A stretch of DNA of 33,366 bases from Mycolicibacterium canariasense (GTDB taxonomy: Bacteria; Actinomycetota; Actinomycetes; Mycobacteriales; Mycobacteriaceae). The notes beneath the pieces were generated by a model, which worked only from the letters and a program-made list of their open reading frames with translations, was not told the DNA's origin and did not search any database. Both the position numbers and the translations under genes were made by a program. The stretch lies in assembly GCF_002101555.1 (NCBI RefSeq), contig NZ_LQOL01000086.1:1-33366 (forward strand). Direction: 5' to 3'. Shown piece by piece: positions 13,782 to 19,949 of the stretch (positions are counted from its first letter, which is position 1; the number at the start of each line of letters is the position of its first letter).

Positions 13782-14959
13782 TGCCCCGCCAACGACTCGC
13801 CCCCGGCGAGCACGGCAAGGTCACCACCACGCGCACCGGAAACGCCTGGGTGGCTTCGACATACGTTCGCCTCCACACCGGCCAGCTCCGGGAGCGCGAA
13901 GCCTCCTCGGCCAAGTCCGCTGAGGATGCCCGCCGGACCCTCCTACGCCGTATCAAGGCCGAGCTGGAGCGGTCGGTGCCGACCGGCGAGATCACGATGC
14001 GCACCACCCTCTCCCAACTGTTCGAGGCGTGGATCGCCGCGAAGACCGCCGATGGGCTCAAGAAGCAGTCCGAGGATCTGTACCGGCAGGCCTGGCGGCT
14101 CCACGGTCACCGGCAGCTCGGCGCCCTGCGGATCGCCGAGTTGTCGACCAGCCGGGCCGACGCCCACTTCCGGGACATGCCGCCGTCGCAGGCGCAGACA
14201 CTGCGGGTGGTCCTCACGGGCATGTACGCGATGGCCGCCCGTCATGATGTCGTGCGCACCAACCCGATCCGCGAGACGCAGCCGGCGGCGACGCAGCGGA
14301 AGGCGGCCCGGGCGCTGACGGCGGCGGAGTTGGAGGAGGTGCGCGCAGCGGTGCGGGCGTACGCCGCGCCCAGTGGTCGGCCGGGGCCGCCGCGCGGGGT
14401 CATGCTGCCCGCCTACGTCGAACTGTTGGCGGCCACCGGCGACCGGCCGGGCGAGGTGTTGGCGATCCGCTGGCCGGAGGTCGATCTGCTCGGCGATCCG
14501 CCGACGGTCACGGTGTCCGGGACGCTGATCGATCACGGCCGGATCCGCGGGAAGGCGCTGCACCGGCAGGACGTCCGAAAGGGTGACGCGCCACCACACA
14601 CGGTGCTGCTGCCTCAGTTCGGTGTGGATGTGTTGACCGAACTGTTCGGCCTCACCGGTGCCGCGGACGGGCCGGTGCTCACCAACCGCAACGGTGACTG
14701 GATCAGCCCGTCGAACATCGCGAGCGCGCTCCGTGAGGCGCTGTCGCCGTACGAGCATCTGCGGTGGGTGACGCCGCACAGTTTCCGTCGGACGGTCGCG
14801 ACGGTCGTCCGGGACGGCATGGGCATCGAGGCGGCGCAGGCGCAGCTCTCCCATGCCCAGCTCTCGACGACGGAATCGCACTATGCGCAGCGCCGGACGG
14901 TGGGGCCGGATGCCCGCGCTGTGTTACAGAAGTTCGCTGGAGACCAGGACGGTACGTGA
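13781..14959 (+). CDS. int: Tyrosine integrase
   Basis: A 392-aa tyrosine recombinase. The N-terminus (residues 1-60) is an arm-binding-type domain, 70-165 the SAM-like core-binding domain, and 180-385 the catalytic domain with Arg 222 (TGDRPGEVLAI), Lys 267, HSFRR (His 333, Arg 336), LSHAQ (His 358) and nucleophile Tyr 368 (TTESHYAQRR). It catalyses attP x attB recombination and, with a directionality factor, excision. The attP core with a tRNA 3' half lies 80 bp downstream. It is last in the repressor-protease-DUF3263 operon, so it should be made with the repressor. Confidence 0.95.
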   Translation: MPRQRLAPGEHGKVTTTRTGNAWVASTYVRLHTGQLREREASSAKSAEDARRTLLRRIKAELERSVPTGEITMRTTLSQLFEAWIAAKTADGLKKQSEDLYRQAWRLHGHRQLGALRIAELSTSRADAHFRDMPPSQAQTLRVVLTGMYAMAARHDVVRTNPIRETQPAATQRKAARALTAAELEEVRAAVRAYAAPSGRPGPPRGVMLPAYVELLAATGDRPGEVLAIRWPEVDLLGDPPTVTVSGTLIDHGRIRGKALHRQDVRKGDAPPHTVLLPQFGVDVLTELFGLTGAADGPVLTNRNGDWISPSNIASALREALSPYEHLRWVTPHSFRRTVATVVRDGMGIEAAQAQLSHAQLSTTESHYAQRRTVGPDARAVLQKFAGDQDGT

Positions 14960-14965
14960 TGAATT

Positions 14966-14982
14966 TACGGGGAAAATACGGG
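14966..14982 (+). repeat. attP arm-type direct repeat, left copy
   Basis: tacggggaaaatacggg, repeated exactly at 15197-15213. Each copy contains two TACGGG hexamers 11 bp apart, about one helical turn. The pair brackets the tRNA-like core, the arrangement expected of integrase arm sites. It starts 7 bp after the int stop codon. Confidence 0.65.
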
Positions 14983-15003
14983 ATTCGACCCCTGGGAGCA
15001 GAA

Positions 15004-15040
15004 CAGGCCAGGGGCGAAATGCCTCTGACCTGCTTGTTTT
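15004..15040 (+). terminator. Intrinsic terminator of the lysogeny operon
   Basis: A 12-bp stem (15004-15015 with 15021-15032; one C-A mismatch, one G-T wobble) with loop GAAAT, followed by CTTGTTTT. It lies 45 bp after the integrase stop and ends at the first base of the tRNA-like attP core. In the prophage it would lie just past the 3' end of the host tRNA gene. Confidence 0.75.
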
Positions 15041-15080
15041 GGCTCCCCCGGATGGACTCGAACCATCAACCGTCCGATAA
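15040..15080 (-). other. attP core: tRNA 3' half
   Basis: On the minus strand this reads as the 3' part of a tRNA: an anticodon-stem side (TCGGA), a variable loop, T-arm GATGG/TTCGAGT/CCATC, acceptor strand CGGGGGA, discriminator G and CCA. No 5' half is present, so it is not a gene but the copy used to rebuild a host tRNA on integration. The acceptor sequence suits actinobacterial tRNA-Asn, but the identity is a guess. An imperfect inverted repeat (15060-15070 with 15094-15103) overlaps its right end and could be part of the core-type sites. Confidence 0.75.
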
Positions 15081-15196
15081 GGCCACGGCGTCCGTTGATG
15101 TTCAACCAGGTAAGTGAAAGTGCAGGTAGATAGCGGTGACCGTCTTTAACAGTTCACTGCCGTGCGTCCCGATTGATGGCGCATCACAGTCGTTTA

Positions 15197-15213
15197 TACG
15201 GGGAAAATACGGG
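15197..15213 (+). repeat. attP arm-type direct repeat, right copy
   Basis: Second exact copy of tacggggaaaatacggg, 231 bp from the left copy and in the same orientation. The region from 14960 to 15299 holds no gene I can support: it contains the two arm repeats, the terminator, the tRNA-like core and the promoter of the next operon. Confidence 0.65.
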
Positions 15214-15270
15214 CTGCACATCCACAGCGGGCCGTTCACTCAATCCACGACGCTGCTAACCGACTGCGGG

Positions 15271-15293
15271 ATAGCTGGCAGTACAGCTATATT
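15271..15293 (+). promoter_or_regulatory. Promoter with overlapping inverted repeat for membrane/secreted pair
   Basis: TATATT (15288-15293) is a near-consensus -10 box, 6 nt before the ATG at 15300, which predicts a leaderless transcript. No clear -35 is seen. A perfect inverted repeat ATAGCT-N8-AGCTAT (15271-15290) overlaps the -10, so a dimeric regulator could sit there and block it. Confidence 0.6.
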
Positions 15294-15299
15294 GCGGCC

Positions 15300-15686
15300 A
15301 TGACCATTGCTGTCGGCGTGACGATCCTGGTGTGGCTGGCGTGCGCCGTGGCCGCCCTGCTGGTCGGCCGATCCCGTGGCTTCAGCGCCCGCGCCACCTT
15401 CATCGTCGGCCTCGTCTTCGGCCTCATCGGAGTGATCGCCGTCGCCGTCACCCCCGAGTCGGCTGCCCGACAGCTCGGCCAGAGCTGGAGCCAGTCCACC
15501 AAACTGGTGCCGGCGATCGTCGCTGGTGTCCTCATCGCGGGCGGCCTCGTCGCCACCATGGCTGCGCTCAACGTCCGGTTCGAGGTCGTCATCGGGGCAT
15601 CCATCGGCGCCGCGTTGTTCGTCGCGCTGGTCATCACCGTGGCGGCGGAGCGGGGTCCGGCGACGCAGGACGCGCCTCGCCCATGA
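15300..15686 (+). CDS. Four-helix membrane protein beside attP
   Basis: A 128-aa protein with four predicted membrane segments (about residues 4-22, 33-52, 70-90 and 96-116) and a short polar end. The loop after helix 1 is basic (GRSRGFSAR). No Shine-Dalgarno precedes the ATG, which sits 6 nt after a TATATT -10 box. The stop overlaps the start of the secreted-protein gene (ATGA). No family is recognised. With its own promoter and plus-strand orientation, opposite to the lytic genes, it is a candidate for expression from the prophage, for example in superinfection exclusion or surface change. Confidence 0.8.
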   Translation: MTIAVGVTILVWLACAVAALLVGRSRGFSARATFIVGLVFGLIGVIAVAVTPESAARQLGQSWSQSTKLVPAIVAGVLIAGGLVATMAALNVRFEVVIGASIGAALFVALVITVAAERGPATQDAPRP

Positions 15687-15991
15687 AGATGGTCCGTGTA
15701 GCTCTGGCCGCGGCGGCAGTCGCCGGCGGCAGTATCGCGCTCGCGGCCCCGGCGTCGGCTGGCTGCATGGTGAACATGCTCGGCGCCCAGTACTGCGACG
15801 CGCCGGTCCGCCCCGACGGGACGTGGCAGCGGTGCTGGTCCACTCAGCAGCAGTTCTATCCGACCTTCGGCTCCGGCGGCTTCCAGAACGGGTTCGGCTC
15901 CGTCCCCGCGATGGGAAACTGCTACGACGTGAACCCGGCTGATCCGTGGCCGGTGGTTCCGATCGGGCAGCCGCAGTACTACATCCAGTGA
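15683..15991 (+). CDS. Secreted CDGP-like protein (mycobacterial family)
   Basis: A 102-aa protein with a clear signal peptide (MKMVRVALAAAAVAGGSIAL, cleavage expected after APASA, residue 28). The mature part has CMVNMLGAQYCDAPVRPDGT, a Trp-Gln-Arg-Cys-Trp segment, GNCYDVNPADPWP and GQPQYYIQ. This is the layout of mycobacterial 'CDGP domain' exported proteins, here with CDAP in place of CDGP. Four cysteines in the mature part suggest two disulphides. Function unknown. Coupled to the membrane protein by ATGA, next to attP, it looks like a host-derived accessory gene carried by the phage. Confidence 0.85.
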   Translation: MKMVRVALAAAAVAGGSIALAAPASAGCMVNMLGAQYCDAPVRPDGTWQRCWSTQQQFYPTFGSGGFQNGFGSVPAMGNCYDVNPADPWPVVPIGQPQYYIQ

Positions 15992-15997
15992 CCGTCA

Positions 15998-16027
15998 CCG
16001 GCGGACACATGTGATCGGAACCGCCGG
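15998..16027. repeat. Inverted repeat between converging operons
   Basis: CCGGCGG (15998-16004) and CCGCCGG (16021-16027) are perfect 7-bp complements with a 16-nt loop containing the palindrome CACATGTG. The adjacent GTGAC-C-GTCAC (15988-15998) spans the stop codon of the secreted gene. The site lies between the plus-strand pair and the end of the leftward lysis operon, where a bidirectional stop would be useful, but no T-tract is present. The remaining bases to 16118 hold no supported gene. Confidence 0.4.
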
Positions 16028-16118
16028 GCCCGCTGCCGCGTCTAACCCTGGCATGGACGATATTCAGCAGCGAGTCACCGCGGCGCTCCGGGAGTTGGCC
16101 GCCGCCTATGGGTGGCCG

Positions 16119-16349
16119 TCAGCGTTCGTCGGGTCCGGTGCGGACGCGGCACCCGTCGGTCAGCGATGGCCCGTAGGTGACGTGACCGCACGCCCGGCAG
16201 AACCAAGTCTGGTGCCGTACACCGCAGTCGCAAGTGGCAGTCCCGACCAACACCTCGTTCGGTCCCAGCGGGTCCCCATTCGCGCAGCGCGACGGCGACA
16301 GCGTCACCCAACGGTCGCCACGCCTGACCAGTTCGCCGACCTCCGCCAC
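16119..16349 (-). CDS. Cys-rich ribbon protein (76 aa)
   Basis: Starts at GTG 16349. Cysteines at 22, 40, 42, 51, 54 and 67 with His 46 form a likely two-site zinc ribbon: SRCANGDPLGP, then CDCGVRHQTWFCRACGHVTY, then DGCR. I have seen this RWVTLSPSRC...GPNEVLVG pattern in small mycobacterial proteins of unknown role. It ends the lysis-side operon. No Shine-Dalgarno is seen; a TAGTCT box (16363-16358), 8 nt upstream, may be a -10 for a leaderless message and overlaps the stop codon of the gene before it. Confidence 0.8.
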   Translation of the reverse strand: MAEVGELVRRGDRWVTLSPSRCANGDPLGPNEVLVGTATCDCGVRHQTWFCRACGHVTYGPSLTDGCRVRTGPDER

Positions 16350-16360
16350 AACACGGAAGA

Positions 16361-16735
16361 CTAGTCCTCATCCACATTGTGTCGGGCCCGCCGTGCAGCC
16401 CCGATCGCTTCGCGTGCACGCATCGTCTGCTCGGCATCGGCCGGCACCAAGCGGATCAGCTCGAACATGGCGTCGATCAGCGAATCGATAGCCATATCCC
16501 GCGCGGCCGTGCGCCGTTCCGAGCGCTCCAGTTCCGATTTGCAGTCCCGGGTGGCTTCCTTCGACTCTGACAGTGCTTCCTTGAGGGATTGCACCGCTAC
16601 CGTCGTCGGAGTGGCCTCCGCCTCTGCCGAAGCCTTCTTGCCCTCGCCGCGGCTCTTCGGCCATGCCACCGCCGCGGAGATCAACGCCGCCATACCCAGC
16701 GTGAGCGCCCACTGCCCGATCTGCGCCCAGTTCAT
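16361..16735 (-). CDS. Single-pass membrane protein with coiled coil (lysis module)
   Basis: A 124-aa protein starting at ATG 16735 (ATGA overlap with the previous gene). Residues 5-25 form one membrane helix (IGQWALTLGMAALISAAVAW), followed by a Lys/Glu-rich stretch and a long helical coiled-coil-like region (VAVQSLKEALSESKEATRD, ARDMAIDSLIDAMFELIRL). This topology is like the second, single-pass holin/DUF2746-type or inner spanin-like proteins that accompany actinophage endolysins. The exact role is inference from position. Confidence 0.7.
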   Translation of the reverse strand: MNWAQIGQWALTLGMAALISAAVAWPKSRGEGKKASAEAEATPTTVAVQSLKEALSESKEATRDCKSELERSERRTAARDMAIDSLIDAMFELIRLVPADAEQTMRAREAIGAARRARHNVDED

Positions 16736-17130
16736 TGGCGGTCCCGGATCATCATCCTCCACACCAGGCCGGCACGTACGGCGCATCCCAAGGCGGTTCC
16801 TCCATACCCGACGGCCAGCGTGGTGTTCCACGACGGCGCACTGGCGGGCAGGTTGAGCGAGTAGAACATCAGAGCGACAGCGCACCCGAACATCCCGGCG
16901 CGTTCGGTCTTCGCGCCCAGGGGTTCCCGACGGATGACGGCTGATGCGATGCACGCCAGGGCCGAGCACAGCACCAGCGTCGAGAAGGCTCTCTGAGACC
17001 AGAATGTCATGTCGCGGACGACCGTCGAGCCGGTCGGCCCGAATGCCAGCTGCGACACCGCCGAGTAGGACAGGAACACCATCGTTCCGAGGACGACGGG
17101 GTGGCGGGCATCCCGCTGCCGGTTACGCAC
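16732..17130 (-). CDS. Four-helix membrane protein (lysis module)
   Basis: A 132-aa protein starting at GTG 17130, overlapping the preceding stop by 8 nt. Four hydrophobic segments: VVLGTMVFLSYSAVSQLAF, TLVLCSALACIASAVI, GMFGCAVALMFYSLNL and AVGYGGTALGCAVRAGLVW, with basic loops. Small multi-pass membrane proteins of this kind are common next to holin and LysA in mycobacteriophages and may modulate lysis timing. No enzyme motif. Confidence 0.75.
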   Translation of the reverse strand: MRNRQRDARHPVVLGTMVFLSYSAVSQLAFGPTGSTVVRDMTFWSQRAFSTLVLCSALACIASAVIRREPLGAKTERAGMFGCAVALMFYSLNLPASAPSWNTTLAVGYGGTALGCAVRAGLVWRMMIRDRQ

Positions 17131-17545
17131 GGCGGTTCTCGTCTTTGATGTGCAGCCGGTACATGACGGCGAAGCATGTCCATGCGATGACCGCGAGCGG
17201 GTTGACCGTGTCGACTGGGTTGTCGAGCATGTCGCTGGTGAACGCGAGGACCGCGGCGGCGTCGAGGGCGCAGAACCACAGGAACGCGATCCGGGCGCCG
17301 AGCAGGCGTGCCCGGATAGATTCGCGGCGGCACCCGTACAGCAGCGCGAGGCCAGCCGCGAGGATGACCGCTCCCCACGTCGCCGGGCTGCCCGGCACTT
17401 CCAGGGCGTAGGTCCACGCCGCGGCGGTCCAGCGGGTGCTGCCTGATTCGACGTGGGAGGCGATGATCGTTGCGCCGAACGCAGTCGCGATCCAGCCCAA
17501 CGCGCGCGCGTTGCGGCTGATGATCGCCGCGCCCAGCGCGGTCAT
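17123..17545 (-). CDS. Four-helix membrane protein (lysis module)
   Basis: A 140-aa protein with four membrane segments (WIATAFGATIIASH, TWGAVILAAGLALLYGC, IAFLWFCALDAAAVLAFTS, PLAVIAWTCFAVMYRL) and an Arg-rich loop (RRESIRARLLGAR). The ATGA overlap with the holin gene shows co-translation. Size and topology resemble the next gene, so the two could be diverged partners of one membrane complex. No family assigned. Confidence 0.75.
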   Translation of the reverse strand: MTALGAAIISRNARALGWIATAFGATIIASHVESGSTRWTAAAWTYALEVPGSPATWGAVILAAGLALLYGCRRESIRARLLGARIAFLWFCALDAAAVLAFTSDMLDNPVDTVNPLAVIAWTCFAVMYRLHIKDENRRA

Positions 17546-17931
17546 CGCCGCGTGGACTTCAGGAACTGCTCCACAAGGTCGAGTGCTGCGGCCGTCGGCG
17601 CCCCGATGATCGGTGTGCCACCGATGGCCTGGTTGACGCCCTTGAGGATGTTCTCGAGTGCAGTGTCAGCTTCGGCGGCGGAGGCGGCGCGGTCGTCACG
17701 TTCTTGGACTGCGGCCTGGACATCACTGATCACACGTTCGTCGACCGGCGCTGGAGGCCCGGTGGGGGCGGGCCGGTTCGGGACACCGAACGTCGCGACG
17801 CCGGTGAGGATCGCCACGACGGACCCGAGGTACACCGACCATTCGGCTGGTGCGTTGACGGACACGAGGAAGGTGGCGACGGCTCCCAGGAGCGCCGCGA
17901 TGGCCTTGGCGTATTCGCGGATCTTGGTCAT
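17542..17931 (-). CDS. Holin
   Basis: A 129-aa protein directly after the endolysin (ATGA overlap). Two membrane helices near the start (AKAIAALLGAVATFLVSVN and WSVYLGSVVAILTGVATFGV) are followed by a Pro-rich turn (NRPAPTGPPAPVDE) and a charged helical tail with a conserved-looking TALENILKGVNQAIGGTPI. The order LysA-holin, the size and the two-helix start fit actinophage holins, which form the membrane lesion that releases endolysin and triggers lysis. Confidence 0.8.
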   Translation of the reverse strand: MTKIREYAKAIAALLGAVATFLVSVNAPAEWSVYLGSVVAILTGVATFGVPNRPAPTGPPAPVDERVISDVQAAVQERDDRAASAAEADTALENILKGVNQAIGGTPIIGAPTAAALDLVEQFLKSTRR

Positions 17932-19409
17932 GCGGATGCTCCGTTCGCTTGCAGCACGGTGGGATTGGTGGTGGCGATGTACAGCAGGATGCGGGTTGCG
18001 AGCGCCTTATCGGCGGCGCGATCGGGGTACTTGGTGAGGTCGGCGTTGGCCACTTCGGCGAGCAGAGCGAGGGTCGTCGGGTCGCCGACGAGACCGAGCA
18101 GGATGGACACGACAACGTGGACGTTGCCGTCCTCGTTGAGGCCGATGCCGGCGATGGTGTCGATGTTCCCCTCACCGAGGTGGCGCAGCGGCGACCGTGA
18201 CGGGTAGGGGTTCTTGGCGAGGACGCGCAACAGGTCAAGTACTTCGCGCTGTTCGTCGGCGTTGAGTGCGGACATGAAGTCGTCGTCTCCTGACTGGGTG
18301 AGGGTGAGTAGCTGGTCGCCGAGGTTGATGGCGCGGCGGTAGCGGTCGCGGCGGGCGGTGATTCCGTTCTGGCCGCCGTTGATTCGCTGCGTGACGGCCA
18401 CAATGTCGCCTGCATCGGACAGCGCGTTGATGTCCGGTCGGGCCACGGTCCAGTACCAGGCGGGGCCGAGGCCGGCGTACTGCATCTCGGCCAGCCGTCG
18501 GGAGTCGTCGATGAAGAACGTCGGGGTGGGGACGATGCCCTTGCTGTACGCCCACGCGGAGAGCTTCGTGTAGTTGGCGCGGCCCGTAATCTGTATCCAC
18601 GAGCGGCCTTTGAACCGCACACCGTCGCCGGGCTGGCAGTTCCCGAGGTCACTGCAGCGCCCCTCGTAGGCCGCGCCGGAGGCGTATTCCTCGGTGGCGT
18701 TGAAGCCAGCTGATTCGTGGCCCATCTGGGCCAGCCACATCGCGATGCGGTTGATGTTGGTGCATTCGGAGTCGCGTAGACCGTTCACGACGCCGGGCAG
18801 GATGTCGGTCGCCTTGGCCAGCGTGATTCCGGCGGCTCGGGCGAGGACATCAGCCTGGTTACCGGCGGGCGGAGGTGGGACGGTGCCGCCGCGGCGGAAG
18901 GTGGAGAACCCGTCGGCGCGGATCTTGCGGTTGATGAAGTCCTGCACCTTGGGGAACGGCCGGTCGTTAGCTTGGTCGTAGGTGTCATAGCCGACCTGGC
19001 TGTGCATCTCGTCGACCGGGTTGTCCCACCGGCCAGCCCAGAAGACGTTGCCCTCGTAGAAGGCTTCCATCTCGGCCATCGTGGCCATCTGCGCGGCGTT
19101 GAGGGATCCGCGCTTCTGGAATGGGTGGGAGTTCCAGTTGAGGTCGATTGCCGTGCCGCCGGGATGATTTGACGTCGCGACGGAGTTTCCCGGCGTCCAA
19201 CACGCGGAATCAGCGTCGCGCAGCGGCTCGATGTAGGCGTTCCAGTCGGCGGCCCACGCCAGAAGCAGCACCAGCGGCGGCCCATTCTGGATCTGCAGTG
19301 TCACGCCGCCGTTCGTGCCAGGAACAGCGGCCCACGTGCATGAGCCTTCATCAACGTAGGGCCAACCGTTTTCGGAGAATCGTCGGCCGTTGAAGAGTCG
19401 TCTTGCCAT
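17928..19409 (-). CDS. lysA: Endolysin LysA: M15 peptidase plus GH19 domain
   Basis: A 493-aa enzyme with three parts. Residues about 40-160 form an M15-type (VanY-like) L,D/D,D-peptidase with zinc ligands His 82 and Asp 89 (HPGGTAIDLNW) and His 136 (EMHSQVG). Residues about 185-370 form a GH19 chitinase/lysozyme domain with catalytic Glu 232 (AQMGHESAGF), EEYASGAAYEGR and RFKGRSWIQITGRANY. Residues 376-493 (ALNADEQREVLDLLRVL, RSPLRHLGEGNIDTIAG) are the C-terminal module common in mycobacteriophage LysA. It cuts peptide and glycan of peptidoglycan. GAGG lies 7 nt before the ATG, in an overlap with a tiny upstream frame. Confidence 0.95.
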   Translation of the reverse strand: MARRLFNGRRFSENGWPYVDEGSCTWAAVPGTNGGVTLQIQNGPPLVLLLAWAADWNAYIEPLRDADSACWTPGNSVATSNHPGGTAIDLNWNSHPFQKRGSLNAAQMATMAEMEAFYEGNVFWAGRWDNPVDEMHSQVGYDTYDQANDRPFPKVQDFINRKIRADGFSTFRRGGTVPPPPAGNQADVLARAAGITLAKATDILPGVVNGLRDSECTNINRIAMWLAQMGHESAGFNATEEYASGAAYEGRCSDLGNCQPGDGVRFKGRSWIQITGRANYTKLSAWAYSKGIVPTPTFFIDDSRRLAEMQYAGLGPAWYWTVARPDINALSDAGDIVAVTQRINGGQNGITARRDRYRRAINLGDQLLTLTQSGDDDFMSALNADEQREVLDLLRVLAKNPYPSRSPLRHLGEGNIDTIAGIGLNEDGNVHVVVSILLGLVGDPTTLALLAEVANADLTKYPDRAADKALATRILLYIATTNPTVLQANGASA

Positions 19410-19410
19410 C

Positions 19411-19441
19411 AGCAGACCTCGGAGATCTCAGTCGCCGTCAT
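19411..19441 (-). other. Ten-codon minicistron before lysA (tentative)
   Basis: ATG at 19441 overlaps the stop of the 47-aa gene (ATGA), encodes MTATEISEVC, and ends in a TGA that overlaps the lysA ATG (TGATG). It has the coupling pattern used elsewhere in this genome and contains the lysA ribosome site. It could carry ribosomes on to lysA or be chance. Confidence 0.35.
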
Positions 19442-19581
19442 CGGAGAAACCTCACGCGGCGCCGTGGCCGACCAGACCGGATCTTCAGGAGACCGTCGGG
19501 CATGCCGGCCATCTCCATCGCCAGGCGCTGCCACCGGCACGCGCAAGCGATGTCCTGGCCGAGGAACGTCAGGGTGTGCAT
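19438..19581 (-). CDS. Small basic protein upstream of LysA (47 aa)
   Basis: A 47-aa frame (MHTLTFLGQDIACACRWQRL, then MAGMPDGLLKIRSGRPRRR) whose ATG shares a base with the stop of the small membrane gene (TGATG). One CAC motif and a strongly basic end. No family known to me. Double coupling within the run-up to lysA supports it being translated. Confidence 0.6.
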   Translation of the reverse strand: MHTLTFLGQDIACACRWQRLAMEMAGMPDGLLKIRSGRPRRRVRFLR

Positions 19582-19703
19582 CAGATGCGTTCCCGCCCGT
19601 CGAGCAGTTCGGCGGCGATCAGGAACGCGGCCGCCGCGAGCAGATCACCCAAGACCGCGGCGCACACGACGATGACGCCGCCCCGCACAATCCCATGTCC
19701 CAT
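19581..19703 (-). CDS. Small single-pass membrane protein (40 aa)
   Basis: A 40-aa frame starting at ATG 19703 (MGHGIVRGG) with one membrane helix of about 25 residues (GVIVVCAAVLGDLLAAAAFL) and a short charged tail (LLDGRERI). It heads the lysis gene run and could be a small holin-like or lysis-tuning peptide. No Shine-Dalgarno; a TACCGT box (19716-19711) lies 7 nt upstream, suggesting a leaderless start. Its promoter region is shared with the divergent gene at 19785. Confidence 0.6.
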   Translation of the reverse strand: MGHGIVRGGVIVVCAAVLGDLLAAAAFLIAAELLDGRERI

Positions 19704-19772
19704 GTCCGGGACGGTATTGACGCCGGGTGCAGGTCGTTCGTTCGGCGGATGGCCGACGTCGGGGGGTGTGGG

Positions 19773-19778
19773 TAGCCT
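19773..19778 (+). promoter_or_regulatory. Candidate -10 for divergent 54-aa gene
   Basis: TAGCCT, 6 nt before the ATG at 19785. With TACCGT on the other strand at 19716-19711 it makes an 81-bp divergent region between two small genes (19704-19784), each with a TANNNT box at leaderless distance. No good -35 is visible for either. Confidence 0.45.
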
Positions 19779-19784
19779 GTCAGG

Positions 19785-19949
19785 ATGCGGGTGTCAGCTG
19801 ATGTTGAGCGCTGCCCGACGTGCCATCAGCCGTTGCCGGGACCGGATGTGTATGTGGAGGATCCGCCGTCGCGACTGATCGTTTGGATCGTCGGCGCCAT
19901 GATCGTGTGGGGCCTGATCGCGGCCGCCGTGTGGCTCGTCGTGTTCTAG
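19785..19949 (+). CDS. Small plus-strand zinc-motif/membrane protein (54 aa)
   Basis: A 54-aa frame opposite to all surrounding lytic genes. The N-terminus has a CPTCHQPLPGPDVYV segment (Cys 10, Cys 13, His 14) and the C-terminal half is one membrane helix (SRLIVWIVGAMIVWGLIAAA then VWLVVF). It reads like a zinc-ribbon stub on a membrane anchor. Its TAG stop overlaps, base for base on the other strand, the TAG stop of the large tail gene (CTAG at 19946-19949). The orientation and its own -10 box suggest expression from the prophage; a role in superinfection exclusion is a guess. Confidence 0.7.
   Translation: MRVSADVERCPTCHQPLPGPDVYVEDPPSRLIVWIVGAMIVWGLIAAAVWLVVF

Noticed and set aside
13943..14881. 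Long minus-strand frame opposite the integrase
   Set aside because: Arg/Pro/His-rich shadow typical of GC-rich coding DNA; the integrase frame has all catalytic residues.
15040..15080. A complete tRNA gene
   Set aside because: Only the 3' half (T-arm, acceptor strand, CCA) is present; the bases that should form the D-arm and 5' acceptor strand do not match.
16011..16364. Plus-strand frame containing MDDIQQRVTAALRELAAAYGW
   Set aside because: The first 40 codons look protein-like, but there is no ribosome site or promoter and most of the frame is antisense to the Cys-rich ribbon gene; at best a remnant.
16119..19409. LysB-type mycolylarabinogalactan esterase in the lysis module
   Set aside because: No alpha/beta-hydrolase frame with a G-x-S-x-G motif is present here; it may be absent or outside the window.
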